Notes: generated by a model not told the origin, from the letters alone. A DNA stretch of 42,883 bases from Sphingomonadaceae bacterium (GCA_019239785.1 JAFAZM010000183.1:1-42883); one strand, 5' to 3'. Positions 1 through 8,459 are shown, counted from the stretch's first letter. Translations and numbers: made by a program.

Positions 1-1239
1 CACAATGTCGCGACCGCTTTGGCGACGGACGGCAGCTACGATTACCGCCCCGAGGCGCCGCGGGCTTCGGCGCCGGTGCAGGCCACATTCGACGGCTATC
101 GCCGGGCGGACGGCCGCGTCGGCACCCGCAACGAGATCTGGGTGATCCCGACCGTCGGCTGCGTCGCGCGCACCGCGCAGAAGATTGCCGAGCGCGCCGC
201 CGCGCGTCACGGAGGCCGCGTCGACGGCGTGCATGCCTTTCCCCATCCCTTCGGCTGCTCGCAGCTCGGCGACGATCTCGCCGGCACGCGCAGCCTGCTC
301 GCCGCGCTGGCAAGCCACCCCAATGCCGGCGGCGTCCTGATCGTCGGCCTGGGCTGCGAATCCAACCAGATGCAGGCCCTGCTCGCCGAGGTCGATCCGG
401 CCGCGAACGTGGCGACGCTCGGCGCGCAGGACGCAGGCGACGAGATCGCGGAAGGCTTGGCCCTGGTCGACACCCTGGTCGCGGAGGCCGCCCTGGCGCG
501 CCGCGCGCCGGCGCCGCTCTCGGCATTGGTGCTCGGCGTGAAATGCGGCGGCTCGGACGGCCTTTCCGGCCTCACCACAAATCCCCTGGTCGGGCGGATG
601 AGCGACGCCGTCACCGGCGCCGGCGGCGCCGCGATCCTCACCGAGATCCCGGAGATTTTCGGCGCGGAGCAATTGCTGATGGCGCGGGCCGCGGACGAGC
701 AGGTGTTCGACGGCATCGTCGGGCTGGTGAACGGCTTCAAGGCCTATTTCACCGGCCATGGCGAGCCGGTCTCGGAGAATCCCTCGCCCGGCAACATCGC
801 CGGCGGGATCACCACGCTGGAGGAGAAATCGCTCGGCGCGGTGCAGAAAGGGGGCCATGCGACGGTGACCGACGTGCTGCCTTATGGCGGCCGCGTCCGC
901 CGGCCCGGCCTGAGCCTGCTCGAAGCGCCGGGCAACGACGCCGTCTCCTCGACCGCGCTGGCGGCGGCTGGGGCGACCGCGATCCTCTTCACCACCGGCC
1001 GCGGCACCCCGCTCGGCTTCCCGGTGCCGACGATCAAGATCGCCTCGAACCGCGAGCTCGCCGGGCGCAAGCCCGGCTGGATCGACTTCGACGCCGGCCG
1101 CGTGCTTGACGAGGGGCTCGTCCCGGTCGCCGGGGACCTGCTCGACGCGCTCTGCGCAATCGCCTCGGGCCGGGAGACCGCCGCCGAGCGCAACGGCGAG
1201 CGCGAGATCGCGATCTGGAAGCGCGGGGTGACGCTCTGA
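1..1239 (+). CDS. uxaA: Altronate dehydratase (UxaA family), 5' end outside window
   Basis: The reading frame is open from base 1, where the codons read HNVATAL. This matches the end of the N-terminal SAF domain of UxaA, so a nearby TTG at 19 is internal and not the start. The visible 413 codons cover the large C-terminal catalytic domain: RADGRVGTRNE at its beginning, GLGCESNQ, KCGGSDG (a likely metal-binding Cys), and FTTGRGTPLGFPVPTIK near the end. The family dehydrates D-altronate to 2-keto-3-deoxygluconate in hexuronate catabolism; related sugar-acid dehydratases share the fold, so the substrate is not certain. The downstream neighbour is a repeat element and then an oppositely oriented motility operon, so no functional link is visible. 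Confidence 0.88.
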   Translation, partial: HNVATALATDGSYDYRPEAPRASAPVQATFDGYRRADGRVGTRNEIWVIPTVGCVARTAQKIAERAAARHGGRVDGVHAFPHPFGCSQLGDDLAGTRSLLAALASHPNAGGVLIVGLGCESNQMQALLAEVDPAANVATLGAQDAGDEIAEGLALVDTLVAEAALARRAPAPLSALVLGVKCGGSDGLSGLTTNPLVGRMSDAVTGAGGAAILTEIPEIFGAEQLLMARAADEQVFDGIVGLVNGFKAYFTGHGEPVSENPSPGNIAGGITTLEEKSLGAVQKGGHATVTDVLPYGGRVRRPGLSLLEAPGNDAVSSTALAAAGATAILFTTGRGTPLGFPVPTIKIASNRELAGRKPGWIDFDAGRVLDEGLVPVAGDLLDALCAIASGRETAAERNGEREIAIWKRGVTL

Positions 1240-1243
1240 GGTT

Positions 1244-1359
1244 CGTCATGCTGAATTCAATTCAGCATCCATGAACACCGCCTCCGCGAGCCCGCGCATT
1301 CCGTGTTCATGGATCCCGGATCCCCGGCCTTCGCCGGGGCAAGCAAGTCCGGGATGACG
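1244..1359. repeat. Composite palindromic repeat, copy A (REPIN-like)
   Basis: A 116-bp element bounded by CGTCAT and ATGACG inverted ends. It has three internal palindromes: TGCTGAATT/AATTCAGCA at the left, CCATGAACAC (1269-1278) paired with GTGTTCATGG (1303-1312), and CCCCGGC/GCCGGGG near the right end. A related element lies at 16171-16294 in the opposite orientation. It sits between the convergent ends of uxaA and the diguanylate cyclase gene, where its hairpins could also act as a terminator. No gene is seen in this gap. Confidence 0.7.
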
Positions 1360-1385
1360 AAAAGAGAGGCGCCTTGGCAGCAGCC

Positions 1386-2378
1386 CTAGGCCGCTTCGAA
1401 CCGCACCTGATTGCGGCCCGCATTCTTCGCTTCGTAGAGCAAAGCGTCGGCGCGGGCGATGGCGGGCTGGTCGGCCTTGCGGCGGGCGCAGGCGATGCCG
1501 GCGGAGAAGGTGATCTTGCCAAGCGGCGCGTCGGTCTCGCGCACCTTGAAGTGGCGCGCGGCGAGCAGCTCGCGGGCCTCGTCGAGGATGCGGGCACCCT
1601 CGGTCGGCGGCAGCCCCTCGAACAGGACGACGAACTCCTCGCCGCCGAGCCGCGCGACCATGTGGCCACCGCAATTGTCGCGAAGCGTGTCGGCGACGAC
1701 GCGCAGCACGCGGTCGCCGACCGGATGGCCGTAGCGGTCGTTGATCCGCTTGAAATGGTCGATGTCGCAGATTGCGAGGCTGAGCTTCGTTCCCTTGTCC
1801 TCGAAGACCTTGAGCTGCTCCTCGAAGGCGCGGCGGTTGGGCAGGCGGGTCAGCGGATCCGAGCGGGCCTCCTCGCCCACCTCGGCCAGCTTGACGCGCA
1901 ATTTCTGGGTCTCGTCGCGCGCCGCGGTCAATTGCGCCTCGGCCTTGCGGGTGCGCTCCACCATCGCCCGGGTCACCGCGACGAGCGCGCCGATCGAGCC
2001 GGGGTCGCCGGCGGCCTCGAGCCGGTCGGCGCCGGCGGCGAGGTCGGCGCCGTAGCTCTGCGCGTCGGCGCGCTGCGCCTCGACGATCGCGACGAACTCC
2101 TCGACCCGCTGGGTCGCGGCGGCGAGCACGGCCGGATCGACGCCGCCGCCGGGCCGCGGCGGCGCCGACGGCTCGATGCCGACCTCGCTCTTGATCCGGT
2201 CGGCGTCCCGCTGGCTGAGGCGCAGGCCGTCGGCCGTCGCAGCCTTCACCGCTTCGGCCGCCGGCGAGGCGGTGTTCGCGAACAAAGCGTGGATCAGGGC
2301 ATAATTGTCGGGCGTCGGCCAGAGGCCGTGCTCGGCGAGGAAATCGCCGATCTTCCTGTAGAGCTGGGCGCTGTCCAT
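1386..2378 (-). CDS. Diguanylate cyclase (GGDEF), last gene of the motAB operon
   Basis: A 330-aa soluble protein. Residues 1-40 (YRKIGDFLAEHGLWPTPDNY) match the N-terminal region common in alphaproteobacterial GGDEF proteins. Residues about 80-170 are Ala/Glu/Arg-rich and probably coiled coil. Residues 172-330 form the GGDEF domain, with DPLTRLPNRRAF, DIDHFKRINDRYGHPVGD and the active-site GGEEF at 245-249. It should make c-di-GMP from two GTP in the cytoplasm. The RxxD inhibitory site expected just before GGEEF is replaced by CGGH, so product inhibition through that site is unlikely. No sensory or membrane domain is seen. The start is 34 bases after the motB stop, with AAGGA upstream, so co-transcription with motAB is likely. 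This suggests a role in tuning motility. Confidence 0.9.
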   Translation of the reverse strand: MDSAQLYRKIGDFLAEHGLWPTPDNYALIHALFANTASPAAEAVKAATADGLRLSQRDADRIKSEVGIEPSAPPRPGGGVDPAVLAAATQRVEEFVAIVEAQRADAQSYGADLAAGADRLEAAGDPGSIGALVAVTRAMVERTRKAEAQLTAARDETQKLRVKLAEVGEEARSDPLTRLPNRRAFEEQLKVFEDKGTKLSLAICDIDHFKRINDRYGHPVGDRVLRVVADTLRDNCGGHMVARLGGEEFVVLFEGLPPTEGARILDEARELLAARHFKVRETDAPLGKITFSAGIACARRKADQPAIARADALLYEAKNAGRNQVRFEAA

Positions 2379-2412
2379 CTGGCTGGTCCTTCAGCTGGAG
2401 GCGGGTTGCGGT

Positions 2413-3354
2413 TTACTGGCGGGGCGGCGGCGTTTCGGGCTGGGCCGGGCCCGGCAGAGCCGAGCCCGGCTGACCCGAGGCGTTCCGCCAAGCCAGGGTG
2501 ATCGAGATGCGCCGGTTGCGCGGGTCGTAGCGGTTCTGCGGCACGAACGGGTTGCGGTCGGCGACGCCCTCGATCCGGGCGATCCGGTCCATCGACAAAC
2601 CGGTGTCCGCGAGCGTCGCCCGCGTGCTCTCCGCGCGCGCGCTGGACAGGGTCCAGTTGTTGGTCGTCTGGCCGGCCGAATAAGGCAGGCTGTCGGTATG
2701 GCCGCGGATGATCACAGAATTGGGCACGCCGGCGATCACCTGCGAGACCTGCTGGATGAGATGCCGCGCCTGCGGCAGCAGATCGGCGGTGCCGACCCGG
2801 AACATCGAGAAGTCCGCCTCGTCGACCAGGTCGATGCGCAGCCCCTCCTCGCTCTCGGTGAAGCTGACGTGGTTGGCCAGCCGCCTGAGGTCCGGCGAGG
2901 CCTGGATGCGGCGCATCAGATCGGCGCGCAGGCGCCCGAACTCGTCGCGATCCTGGTTGCGCGGCGCGTCGCCCTCGCGGCTGCCGCCGGTGGCGTCGCG
3001 CGGGATGGTGATCGACCGAGTGCCGGTCTGCTGGGCGCGGTGCGGATAATTGTCCTGCGAGATGATCGAGTCGCCGCCGAGGATGCCGGTGGAGCCGGCG
3101 CTGTTCTGGCGATAGTCGACCAGGGTCGGCGTGAAATAATCGGCGATGCCCCGCCTCTTGTTGGCGTCGGTCGCGCCGAGCAGCCAGAGCAGCAGGAAGA
3201 AGGCCATCATCGCGGTGACGAAGTCCGCATAGGCGATCTTCCAGGCGCCGCCATGATGGGGGCCGTGCGCCTGCTCGACCACCTTCTTGACGATGATCGG
3301 CGGCGGCGCCGGCGCCGCTTCGTTGCGTCCGCGCTTGAGCGCTGCCGAGGCCAT
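2413..3354 (-). CDS. motB: Flagellar stator protein MotB
   Basis: A 313-aa inner-membrane protein. One membrane helix spans about residues 41-60 (AYADFVTAMMAFFLLLWLLG) and contains the proton-carrying Asp44. A plug/linker follows, and then an OmpA-like peptidoglycan-binding domain at about 180-300 with RGHTDS (Asp221) and LSSARA (Arg240). With MotA it forms the proton-driven stator anchored to the cell wall. It begins one base after the motA stop, so the two are translationally coupled. The C-terminal tail is Pro/Gly-rich. It is distinct from the much shorter MotB-like protein at 14314-14751, whose peptidoglycan-binding loop is degenerate. Confidence 0.93.
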   Translation of the reverse strand: MASAALKRGRNEAAPAPPPIIVKKVVEQAHGPHHGGAWKIAYADFVTAMMAFFLLLWLLGATDANKRRGIADYFTPTLVDYRQNSAGSTGILGGDSIISQDNYPHRAQQTGTRSITIPRDATGGSREGDAPRNQDRDEFGRLRADLMRRIQASPDLRRLANHVSFTESEEGLRIDLVDEADFSMFRVGTADLLPQARHLIQQVSQVIAGVPNSVIIRGHTDSLPYSAGQTTNNWTLSSARAESTRATLADTGLSMDRIARIEGVADRNPFVPQNRYDPRNRRISITLAWRNASGQPGSALPGPAQPETPPPRQ

Positions 3355-3355
3355 G

Positions 3356-4219
3356 TCAGCGCCCTCTCATGCCGTCGAAGACGTCGGCGAAGGCGGGCTG
3401 GTTCGAATGGGCGATGGAGGAGCGCGCCGCCTCGATTACCAGCGGCAGCGGATGGCCGTGCAGCGAGGCGATGATGATCTGCTTGACCACATGGTAGATG
3501 GCGGAATCGCCTTCGATCACCTGGCGGGCGCGGTTCGCGAACGGGCCGATGAAGCCGTAGGCGAGCAGGACGCCGAGGAAGGTGCCGACCAGAGCGGAGC
3601 CGATCATCTCGCCGAGGATCGCCGGCGGCTGGTCGATCGCGGCCATCGTCTTCACCACGCCGAGCACGGCGGCGACGATGCCGAGCGCCGGCAGCGCGTC
3701 CGCCAGGGTCTGCAGCGAATTGGCCGGCGCGATCGAATGGTGGCTGTGGGTCTTGATGCTGTTGTCCATCACGTCCTCGACCGCGCGCGGATCGAGCGTG
3801 CCCGAGGACACGACGACCAGCCGCAGCGTGTCGCAGATCAGGTGGATCAACGTGTTGTCCTTCAGGAGCTTCGGATATTCCGAGAAGATCGCCGAGGATT
3901 TGGGATCCTCGATATGCGGCTCGACCGCGACCGGGCCGTCGGTGCGCAGCATCTTCATCAGCTTCGACACCAGGAAGATGACGTCGAGGAAGTCCTTCTT
4001 GTTGTATTTGGGGCCCTTGAAGACCTTGCCGAAGCCGCCGAGCAGAGCCTTGAGGTCGGCGCCGCTATTGCCGGCGATGGTCGAGCCGACCGCGGCGCCG
4101 CCGATCACGGTGAGCTCGACCGGCAATGCGTGGAGGATCACGCCGATGCTTCCGCCCGAGAAGACGAAGGCCCCGAACACCATCACGAGGACGACAATTA
4201 TGCCGACGCCTGCAAACAT
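3356..4219 (-). CDS. motA: Flagellar stator protein MotA
   Basis: A 287-aa inner-membrane protein of normal MotA length. It has two N-terminal helices (GVGIIVVLVMVFGAFVF; the second around ELTVIGGAAVGSTIAG), a long charged cytoplasmic loop that contacts the rotor, and two C-terminal helices containing LPALGIVAAVLGVVKTM and GSALVGTFLGVLLAYGF, the signature of MotA/TolQ/ExbB channels. It forms the proton channel with MotB, which follows directly. A sigma-28-like promoter lies 56-81 bases upstream, which fits late-class expression under the FliA encoded at 20120-20848. Confidence 0.93.
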   Translation of the reverse strand: MFAGVGIIVVLVMVFGAFVFSGGSIGVILHALPVELTVIGGAAVGSTIAGNSGADLKALLGGFGKVFKGPKYNKKDFLDVIFLVSKLMKMLRTDGPVAVEPHIEDPKSSAIFSEYPKLLKDNTLIHLICDTLRLVVVSSGTLDPRAVEDVMDNSIKTHSHHSIAPANSLQTLADALPALGIVAAVLGVVKTMAAIDQPPAILGEMIGSALVGTFLGVLLAYGFIGPFANRARQVIEGDSAIYHVVKQIIIASLHGHPLPLVIEAARSSIAHSNQPAFADVFDGMRGR

Positions 4220-4274
4220 CCCGATCCCCGCTCTACCGGCCAGTTTGGGGGCAATACGCGCCCCCGCATGATGA

Positions 4275-4300
4275 TTAACGGCACCAGCGCTAGGACTTTA
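4275..4300 (-). promoter_or_regulatory. Sigma-28 (FliA)-type promoter for motA-motB-GGDEF
   Basis: On the minus strand the sequence reads TAAAGTCC-N10-GCCGTTAA, compared with the enteric FliA consensus TAAAGTTT-N11-GCCGATAA. The spacing is one base short. The -10 element is identical to that of the better match at 13457-13483. The position 56 bases before the motA ATG is suitable. Confidence 0.5.
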
Positions 4301-4387
4301 TGGTTAAGGTCCCCTCAACCACGATTTCCCGCCTTTCTGTGCGGCGGAACCCCTGGAATACGGCTGAAAAGGCCGGGGGTTTAGGAG

Positions 4388-4520
4388 GGAAGAACAAGAA
4401 GAAGACCCTCACCCTGCCCTCTCCCGCAAGCGGGAGAGGGTAAAAAAGGTCGAGGCCCGCTGCGAGGCACTCCTTCTCCCGCTTGCGGGAGAAGGTTGGG
4501 ATGAGGGTCTTGTTCTTCCT
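4388..4520. repeat. Palindromic doublet between the motA and flgL transcription units
   Basis: Outer arms AAGACCCTCA (4402-4411) and TGAGGGTCTT (4502-4511) face each other, and imperfect similarity extends outward through AGAACAAG. Each arm also holds its own hairpin, CTCCCGCAAGCGGGAG and CTCCCGCTTGCGGGAG. This occupies most of the 392-base space 4220-4611, in which I see no gene. The rest holds the motA promoter and the hairpin after flgL. Confidence 0.65.
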
Positions 4521-4576
4521 TCAAAAGGCCGAACTGCCCTCACCCTCCCATCGCCGCTGCGCGGCGACGGGCCCCT

Positions 4577-4600
4577 CCCTCTCCCCGAAACGGGAGAGGG
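4577..4600 (-). terminator. Hairpin after flgL (end of flg operon)
   Basis: A 9-bp perfect stem, CCCTCTCCC (4577-4585) with GGGAGAGGG (4592-4600), and a 6-base loop, 12 bases beyond the flgL stop. No T tract follows on the minus strand, so it may act as a factor-assisted terminator or mRNA 3' protector. A second GC hairpin (CGCCGCTGCGCGGCG) follows. Confidence 0.5.
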
Positions 4601-4611
4601 GGAAGAAAAGC

Positions 4612-5469
4612 CTAGCGCAATATGTCGAACAGGGTGTTCGCATTGACCTTCGCGAAGACCGCCTGGGCGGCCTGGAGGGTCAGCTGCTGCGACTGCAGCT
4701 TGGCGATCGCCGCGGTGACGTCGGTGCTCTCGAGATTGGAACGCTCCTCCTCGAGCTGGAGGCCGCTGTCCGCCTGGCGGTCGGTCAGCTGGTCGATGCG
4801 GTTGCCGAGCGCGCCCTGGGCGCCGCGGGCATTGGCGATATGGTCGACCGCGGCGGTGACGTTGTCGCTCGAGGCCGCGACCGCCGCCGCGCGGGCGGTG
4901 GGATTGGTGAGGGTCAGCGCATCCGCGGCGGCGGAGACGATCGCGGCGACGTCCTGCGGACCGCCCGAGGTCGGCACCGATTCGAAGACGTCCTCCTTCG
5001 TGCCGACCGCCTCGACCGCGACTCCGGTCGCGACCGGGATGCGCAGCGAGCCGCCCGACATGAAGAGCGGGCCGCCGCGCGTGTCCCTGGTGTCCTTGAG
5101 CGCTGCGATGTCGGCCGCGATCGAGCGCAATTCCAGCGCGATCGTCGCGCGGTCGGCGTCCGACAAAGTGCCGTTCGCCCCCTGCACCATCAATTCGGTG
5201 GCACGGTCGAGCGCGGTGCCGACCGACTTCAGGGTCGTGTCGGCGCGGGCGGCGAGCGCGGAGGCGAGCGTGAGGTTGCTCTTGAAGGCGGTGTCGTTCG
5301 CCTGGCTGCGGCCGATCGAGGAGATGCGCGCGGCCGCGACCGGATCGTCGGACGGCGCCTGGATGCGCTTGCCGGTGCTGATCTCGGTCTGCGTGCGCGC
5401 GATGTCCCGCGACAGCGCGACCTGCTGGTTGATCTCCATATTCAGGCGATAACGGGTGCCGCTGATCAT
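4612..5469 (-). CDS. flgL: Hook-filament junction protein FlgL
   Basis: A 285-aa, flagellin-like secreted protein forming the second junction layer between hook and filament. The N-terminus (MISGTRYRLNMEINQQVALSRD, TQTEISTGKRIQAPSDDPVAA) is the conserved flagellin/FlgL helical region. The C-terminus (ALGNRIDQL, then AKLQSQQLTLQAAQAVFAKV) is the matching helix that coils with it. The middle, hypervariable part is short. It is the last gene of the flg run, 25 bases after flgK. It was split from flagellin by its position beside flgK and by its short D2/D3 region. Confidence 0.92.
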   Translation of the reverse strand: MISGTRYRLNMEINQQVALSRDIARTQTEISTGKRIQAPSDDPVAAARISSIGRSQANDTAFKSNLTLASALAARADTTLKSVGTALDRATELMVQGANGTLSDADRATIALELRSIAADIAALKDTRDTRGGPLFMSGGSLRIPVATGVAVEAVGTKEDVFESVPTSGGPQDVAAIVSAAADALTLTNPTARAAAVAASSDNVTAAVDHIANARGAQGALGNRIDQLTDRQADSGLQLEEERSNLESTDVTAAIAKLQSQQLTLQAAQAVFAKVNANTLFDILR

Positions 5470-5494
5470 CTTCTCTATCCTCGAAACCTGCGCA

Positions 5495-6841
5495 TCAGAG
5501 CGCTGCGAATATCGCCTGGATGTTCTCGCGCGCGACCTGGACGATACGGGCCGCCGCGCTGTAGGCCTGCTGGAAGCGGAGCATCTCCGCCGCCTCGGTG
5601 TCGAGATCGACGCCGGTCACCTCGTCCAGCGCCGCCTTGCTCGTATCCTGCCATTTCGATGCCGCCGCATTCTCGGCCTTGGCCGAGGAGAGCGCCTGAG
5701 CATTGGCCGAGACCAGGGCCGACCAGCGGTCCTCGATCTTGCTGGAGGTGCGGACCGCATCGAGCGCAAGCAGATTTCCGTTGGAGGCAGTGCCCGCCGC
5801 GGCCGGCACCAGGTCCGGATCGCTGGCGAGCGCCTGCATCCCGACCGCGCCGCCGGTCGCGGAGAGCAGGTTCGCGCCGGCATTGCCGTCGGCATCCTTG
5901 CCGCCCGCGGACCAAGTGTTGACCAAAGCGGTGAAATCGGCGGCGAGGCCGTCGAGCGCGGCGCGGCGGTCGGCGACGCCGGCGGCGATGTCGACCAGTC
6001 CGGCCAGCGTCCCGCCGGCGGCGGGCAGCGGCACCGTGGTGCCGTTGGCGGCGAGCTGAAGCGACAGCCGCCCGTCCGCGGCCGGAACGAGGCTGACCAG
6101 GCTCGGGCCGCTGCCCGACAGCAAGGCCAGGTTACCGCCGGCGCCGGCGGCGAGCGAAACGCGGCCGTCGCTGCCGAGCGAGACCTTCACGTCGAGCTTG
6201 CCGGCGATGAAGTCGATCAGCTGGTCGCGCTGGTCCTCGAGCGAGGCGCGGGCGCTGCCGCCCTGCGCGGCCGGCGCGAGCGCGCCGTTGACGTCGTCCA
6301 GCGCCTTCAGCGCATTGTTCAGCGCGTCGACCTCAAGCCCGGCCGCCTGGCCGACCCCGTCGGAGATGCGCGCGAGCTTCTGGCCGGTATTGCGGAACGC
6401 GCCAGCGACGCCGTCGAGCGCGGTCAGCACGGAGCGGCGGCCGAGCGGGTCGCCGGGATCCGAGGCGAGCGACGAGGCGGAGGTGAAGAAGCCCGTCATC
6501 GCCGAGCCGATCCCCGAGGCGCTGTCGTCAAGCGCGCTCTCGACGCTCCCCAGCCATTGCTCGCGCACGCCGGAACGGCCGGCGGCGGAGGTGGCGAAGC
6601 GCGCCTCATTGGCCTTGAAATCGTCCCAGGCGCGGGCGACGCCGGTTGCGGTGACGCCGTTGAACGTCACCTGCGGCCGGTAGGCGATGTCGCCGCTGCC
6701 GACCACCGTCTGCTCCTGGAGCACGACGCGACGGCGCGCATAGCCGGGGGTCTGCGCGTTGGCGACATTCTCGCCGACCGCGGAGAGCGCGGCCTGATAG
6801 GCGTTGAGCGCCGAAGCGCCGATGCCGAGCAGGTCGCTCAT
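5495..6841 (-). CDS. flgK: Hook-filament junction protein FlgK
   Basis: A 448-aa secreted axial protein, the first junction layer on the hook. The N-terminus (LLGIGASALNAYQAALSAVGENVANAQTPGYARRRV) carries the rod/hook-family motif ANAQTPGY. The C-terminus (GVDLDTEAAEMLRFQQAYSAAARIVQVARENIQAIF) is the typical closing coiled-coil helix. It is short for the family, since many FlgK proteins exceed 500 aa; the loss is in the variable middle. The start overlaps the flgJ stop by 4 bases. Confidence 0.93.
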   Translation of the reverse strand: MSDLLGIGASALNAYQAALSAVGENVANAQTPGYARRRVVLQEQTVVGSGDIAYRPQVTFNGVTATGVARAWDDFKANEARFATSAAGRSGVREQWLGSVESALDDSASGIGSAMTGFFTSASSLASDPGDPLGRRSVLTALDGVAGAFRNTGQKLARISDGVGQAAGLEVDALNNALKALDDVNGALAPAAQGGSARASLEDQRDQLIDFIAGKLDVKVSLGSDGRVSLAAGAGGNLALLSGSGPSLVSLVPAADGRLSLQLAANGTTVPLPAAGGTLAGLVDIAAGVADRRAALDGLAADFTALVNTWSAGGKDADGNAGANLLSATGGAVGMQALASDPDLVPAAAGTASNGNLLALDAVRTSSKIEDRWSALVSANAQALSSAKAENAAASKWQDTSKAALDEVTGVDLDTEAAEMLRFQQAYSAAARIVQVARENIQAIFAAL

Positions 6842-7227
6842 CGGCCGGCCTCAGGCTGGGCGGGCGCGGCGGCGCCCTGCCCTGCCGGCGCAGCGGCCGA
6901 GGCCGCTGCATTGTGGCGGTCGAACTGGGCGAGCAGCATCTGGGCGATGCCGAACACGCCCTGGTGCGACATCGCGTCGGCGAGGTTGGCGTCGGACATG
7001 TCGCGGAACTGCTCGGTGGCCTGGCTGGACAGCGGATCGTCGGAGAGATGGGCCGAGCGCATCGAGCCGATCAGCTGGCGCAGGAACACCGCCTCGAACT
7101 GCTGCGCGGCGGCGCGCAGCGCATTGCGCTGCGCGGCCGTATCCGGGCGTTGCGGCGCAAGCGAGGTCGTCGCGGCCGGCGCGGCGAGCGGCAGCGCCGC
7201 CTGCGGGGTCCGGAGCGGCGCGATCAC
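6838..7227 (-). CDS. flgJ: Rod-binding protein FlgJ (no muramidase domain)
   Basis: A 129-aa protein with only the rod-capping domain, seen as QFEAVFLRQLIGSMR at about residues 43-57 and GQGVFGIAQML-like sequence (HQGVFGIAQMLLAQF) near residue 100. The C-terminal muramidase domain of enteric FlgJ is absent, as is usual in alphaproteobacteria. The lytic transglycosylase at 16367-17218 probably supplies wall cutting. It overlaps both flgI and flgK by 4 bases. Confidence 0.9.
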   Translation of the reverse strand: MIAPLRTPQAALPLAAPAATTSLAPQRPDTAAQRNALRAAAQQFEAVFLRQLIGSMRSAHLSDDPLSSQATEQFRDMSDANLADAMSHQGVFGIAQMLLAQFDRHNAAASAAAPAGQGAAAPAQPEAGR

Positions 7228-8450
7228 AGGATCACCAGGTCGGCGCGCAGCGCGCCCGCCTGCTTCAGCGCCTCGAGGATCGCGACCAGGTCGGACGGCG
7301 CCGCGCCGATCGCGTTCACCGCGCGGACGATCTCGGCGAGCGAGGCGCCCGGGGCGAGCTCGAACATCGGCGAGCGATGCTCGGTGACCTCGATATTGGA
7401 GTGCTGCTCGACCACGGTCTCGCCGCGCGAGAGCGGCGCCGGCTGGCTGGCATGCTGGTCCTCCTGCACCGCGACGGTGAGGCGGCCATGGCTGACCGCG
7501 GCCGGGCTGATCCTGACCGCGCCGTTGATCACGACGGTGCCGGTGCGCGCGTTGACGATCACCCGGGCCGGTGCGTCGGCAGGCTCGACGACGATATTCT
7601 CGACGCGGCTCATAAGGGTGGTGCGGATTTCGGCGCCCTGCGGGGCCTGGATCGAGATCGAGACGCCGTCCTCGGCGCGCGCGACCGGCTCGCCAAGCTC
7701 GCGGTTGATCGCATCGGCGACCCGCTGGGCGGTGGTGAAATCGGATTCGGAGAGGTTGAAGGTGATCGCCGGCGCTGTGGCGAAGCCGGTCTCGACCGCG
7801 CGCTCGACGGTGGCCCCGCCGGGGATGCGGCCCGACGAGGGCACGTTGACCGAGACCTGCGAGCCGTCCTGCGCGGAGACGCCGAGGCCGCCGACGGCGA
7901 GATTGCCCTGCGCCATCGCGTAGATCTGGTTGTCGGCGCCGCGCAGCGGGGTCATGATCAATGTGCCGCCGCGCAGCGAACGGGCGCGGCCGAGCGCCGA
8001 GACGGTGATGTCGAGCCGCTGGCCGGGCCGCGCGAAGGCGGGCAGGTCGGAGGTCACCATCACCGCCGCCGCATTCTTCAATGCCGGGTTGACGCCGGGG
8101 GGCAGAGTGAGGCCGAAGCGCGAGGCGACTCCGTTCATCCCCTGGGTGGCATATTCCAGATTGTCGTCGCCGGTGCCGGCCAGGCCGACGACGATGCCGT
8201 AGCCGATCAGCTGGTTGGGGCGGACGCCCTGGAAGGTGCCGAGATCCTTGATCCGCGTCGCTTCGGCCGGCGTGGCTGCCGCGAAAAGCGAGAGGCCGAG
8301 GAGGAGTGCGGCGAGCATTCTTCCTACCACCGTTCGCCCTGAGCCTGTCGAAGGGCTTCCCTGCTTCTTCCGGCCCCCGAAAGAAGGAAGGGGCTTCGAC
8401 AAGCTCAGCCCGAACGGGCCTTGGGTTTTGATCACGCTATTGCGGAACAT
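7224..8450 (-). CDS. flgI: Flagellar P-ring protein FlgI, with a repeat-derived N-terminal segment
   Basis: The periplasmic ring protein around the rod. The mature part starts at TRIKDLGTFQGVRPNQLIGYG and continues to the end (VAILEALKQAGALRADLVIL) as a standard FlgI. The start at 8450 is favoured by GAGGTG six bases upstream. This gives 408 aa, in which residues about 10-41 are encoded by a palindromic repeat (8331-8416) and are followed by a signal-peptide core, MLAALLLGLSLFAAATPAEA. An alternative ATG at 8318 lies just before that core but has only a poorly spaced ribosome-binding site. Either the signal peptide now carries a long N-terminal extension or translation restarts at 8318. It lies 9 bases after flgH. 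Confidence 0.9.
   Translation of the reverse strand: MFRNSVIKTQGPFGLSLSKPLPSFGGRKKQGSPSTGSGRTVVGRMLAALLLGLSLFAAATPAEATRIKDLGTFQGVRPNQLIGYGIVVGLAGTGDDNLEYATQGMNGVASRFGLTLPPGVNPALKNAAAVMVTSDLPAFARPGQRLDITVSALGRARSLRGGTLIMTPLRGADNQIYAMAQGNLAVGGLGVSAQDGSQVSVNVPSSGRIPGGATVERAVETGFATAPAITFNLSESDFTTAQRVADAINRELGEPVARAEDGVSISIQAPQGAEIRTTLMSRVENIVVEPADAPARVIVNARTGTVVINGAVRISPAAVSHGRLTVAVQEDQHASQPAPLSRGETVVEQHSNIEVTEHRSPMFELAPGASLAEIVRAVNAIGAAPSDLVAILEALKQAGALRADLVIL
8331..8416. repeat. REP-doublet inside the 5' end of flgI
   Basis: Two 26-base arms, 8331-8356 and 8391-8416, are inverted copies with five differences. The core is CTGAGCCTGTCGAAG or CTGAGCTTGTCGAAG. Each arm folds alone: GCCCT pairs with AGGGC in one, and GGGCT with AGCCC in the other, so the differing bases compensate and keep the stem. 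The element is translated as FGLSLSKP...GSPSTGSG within FlgI. This core is widespread as an intergenic repeat in sphingomonads and some other proteobacteria. Confidence 0.8.
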
Positions 8451-8459
8451 CGCATCACC

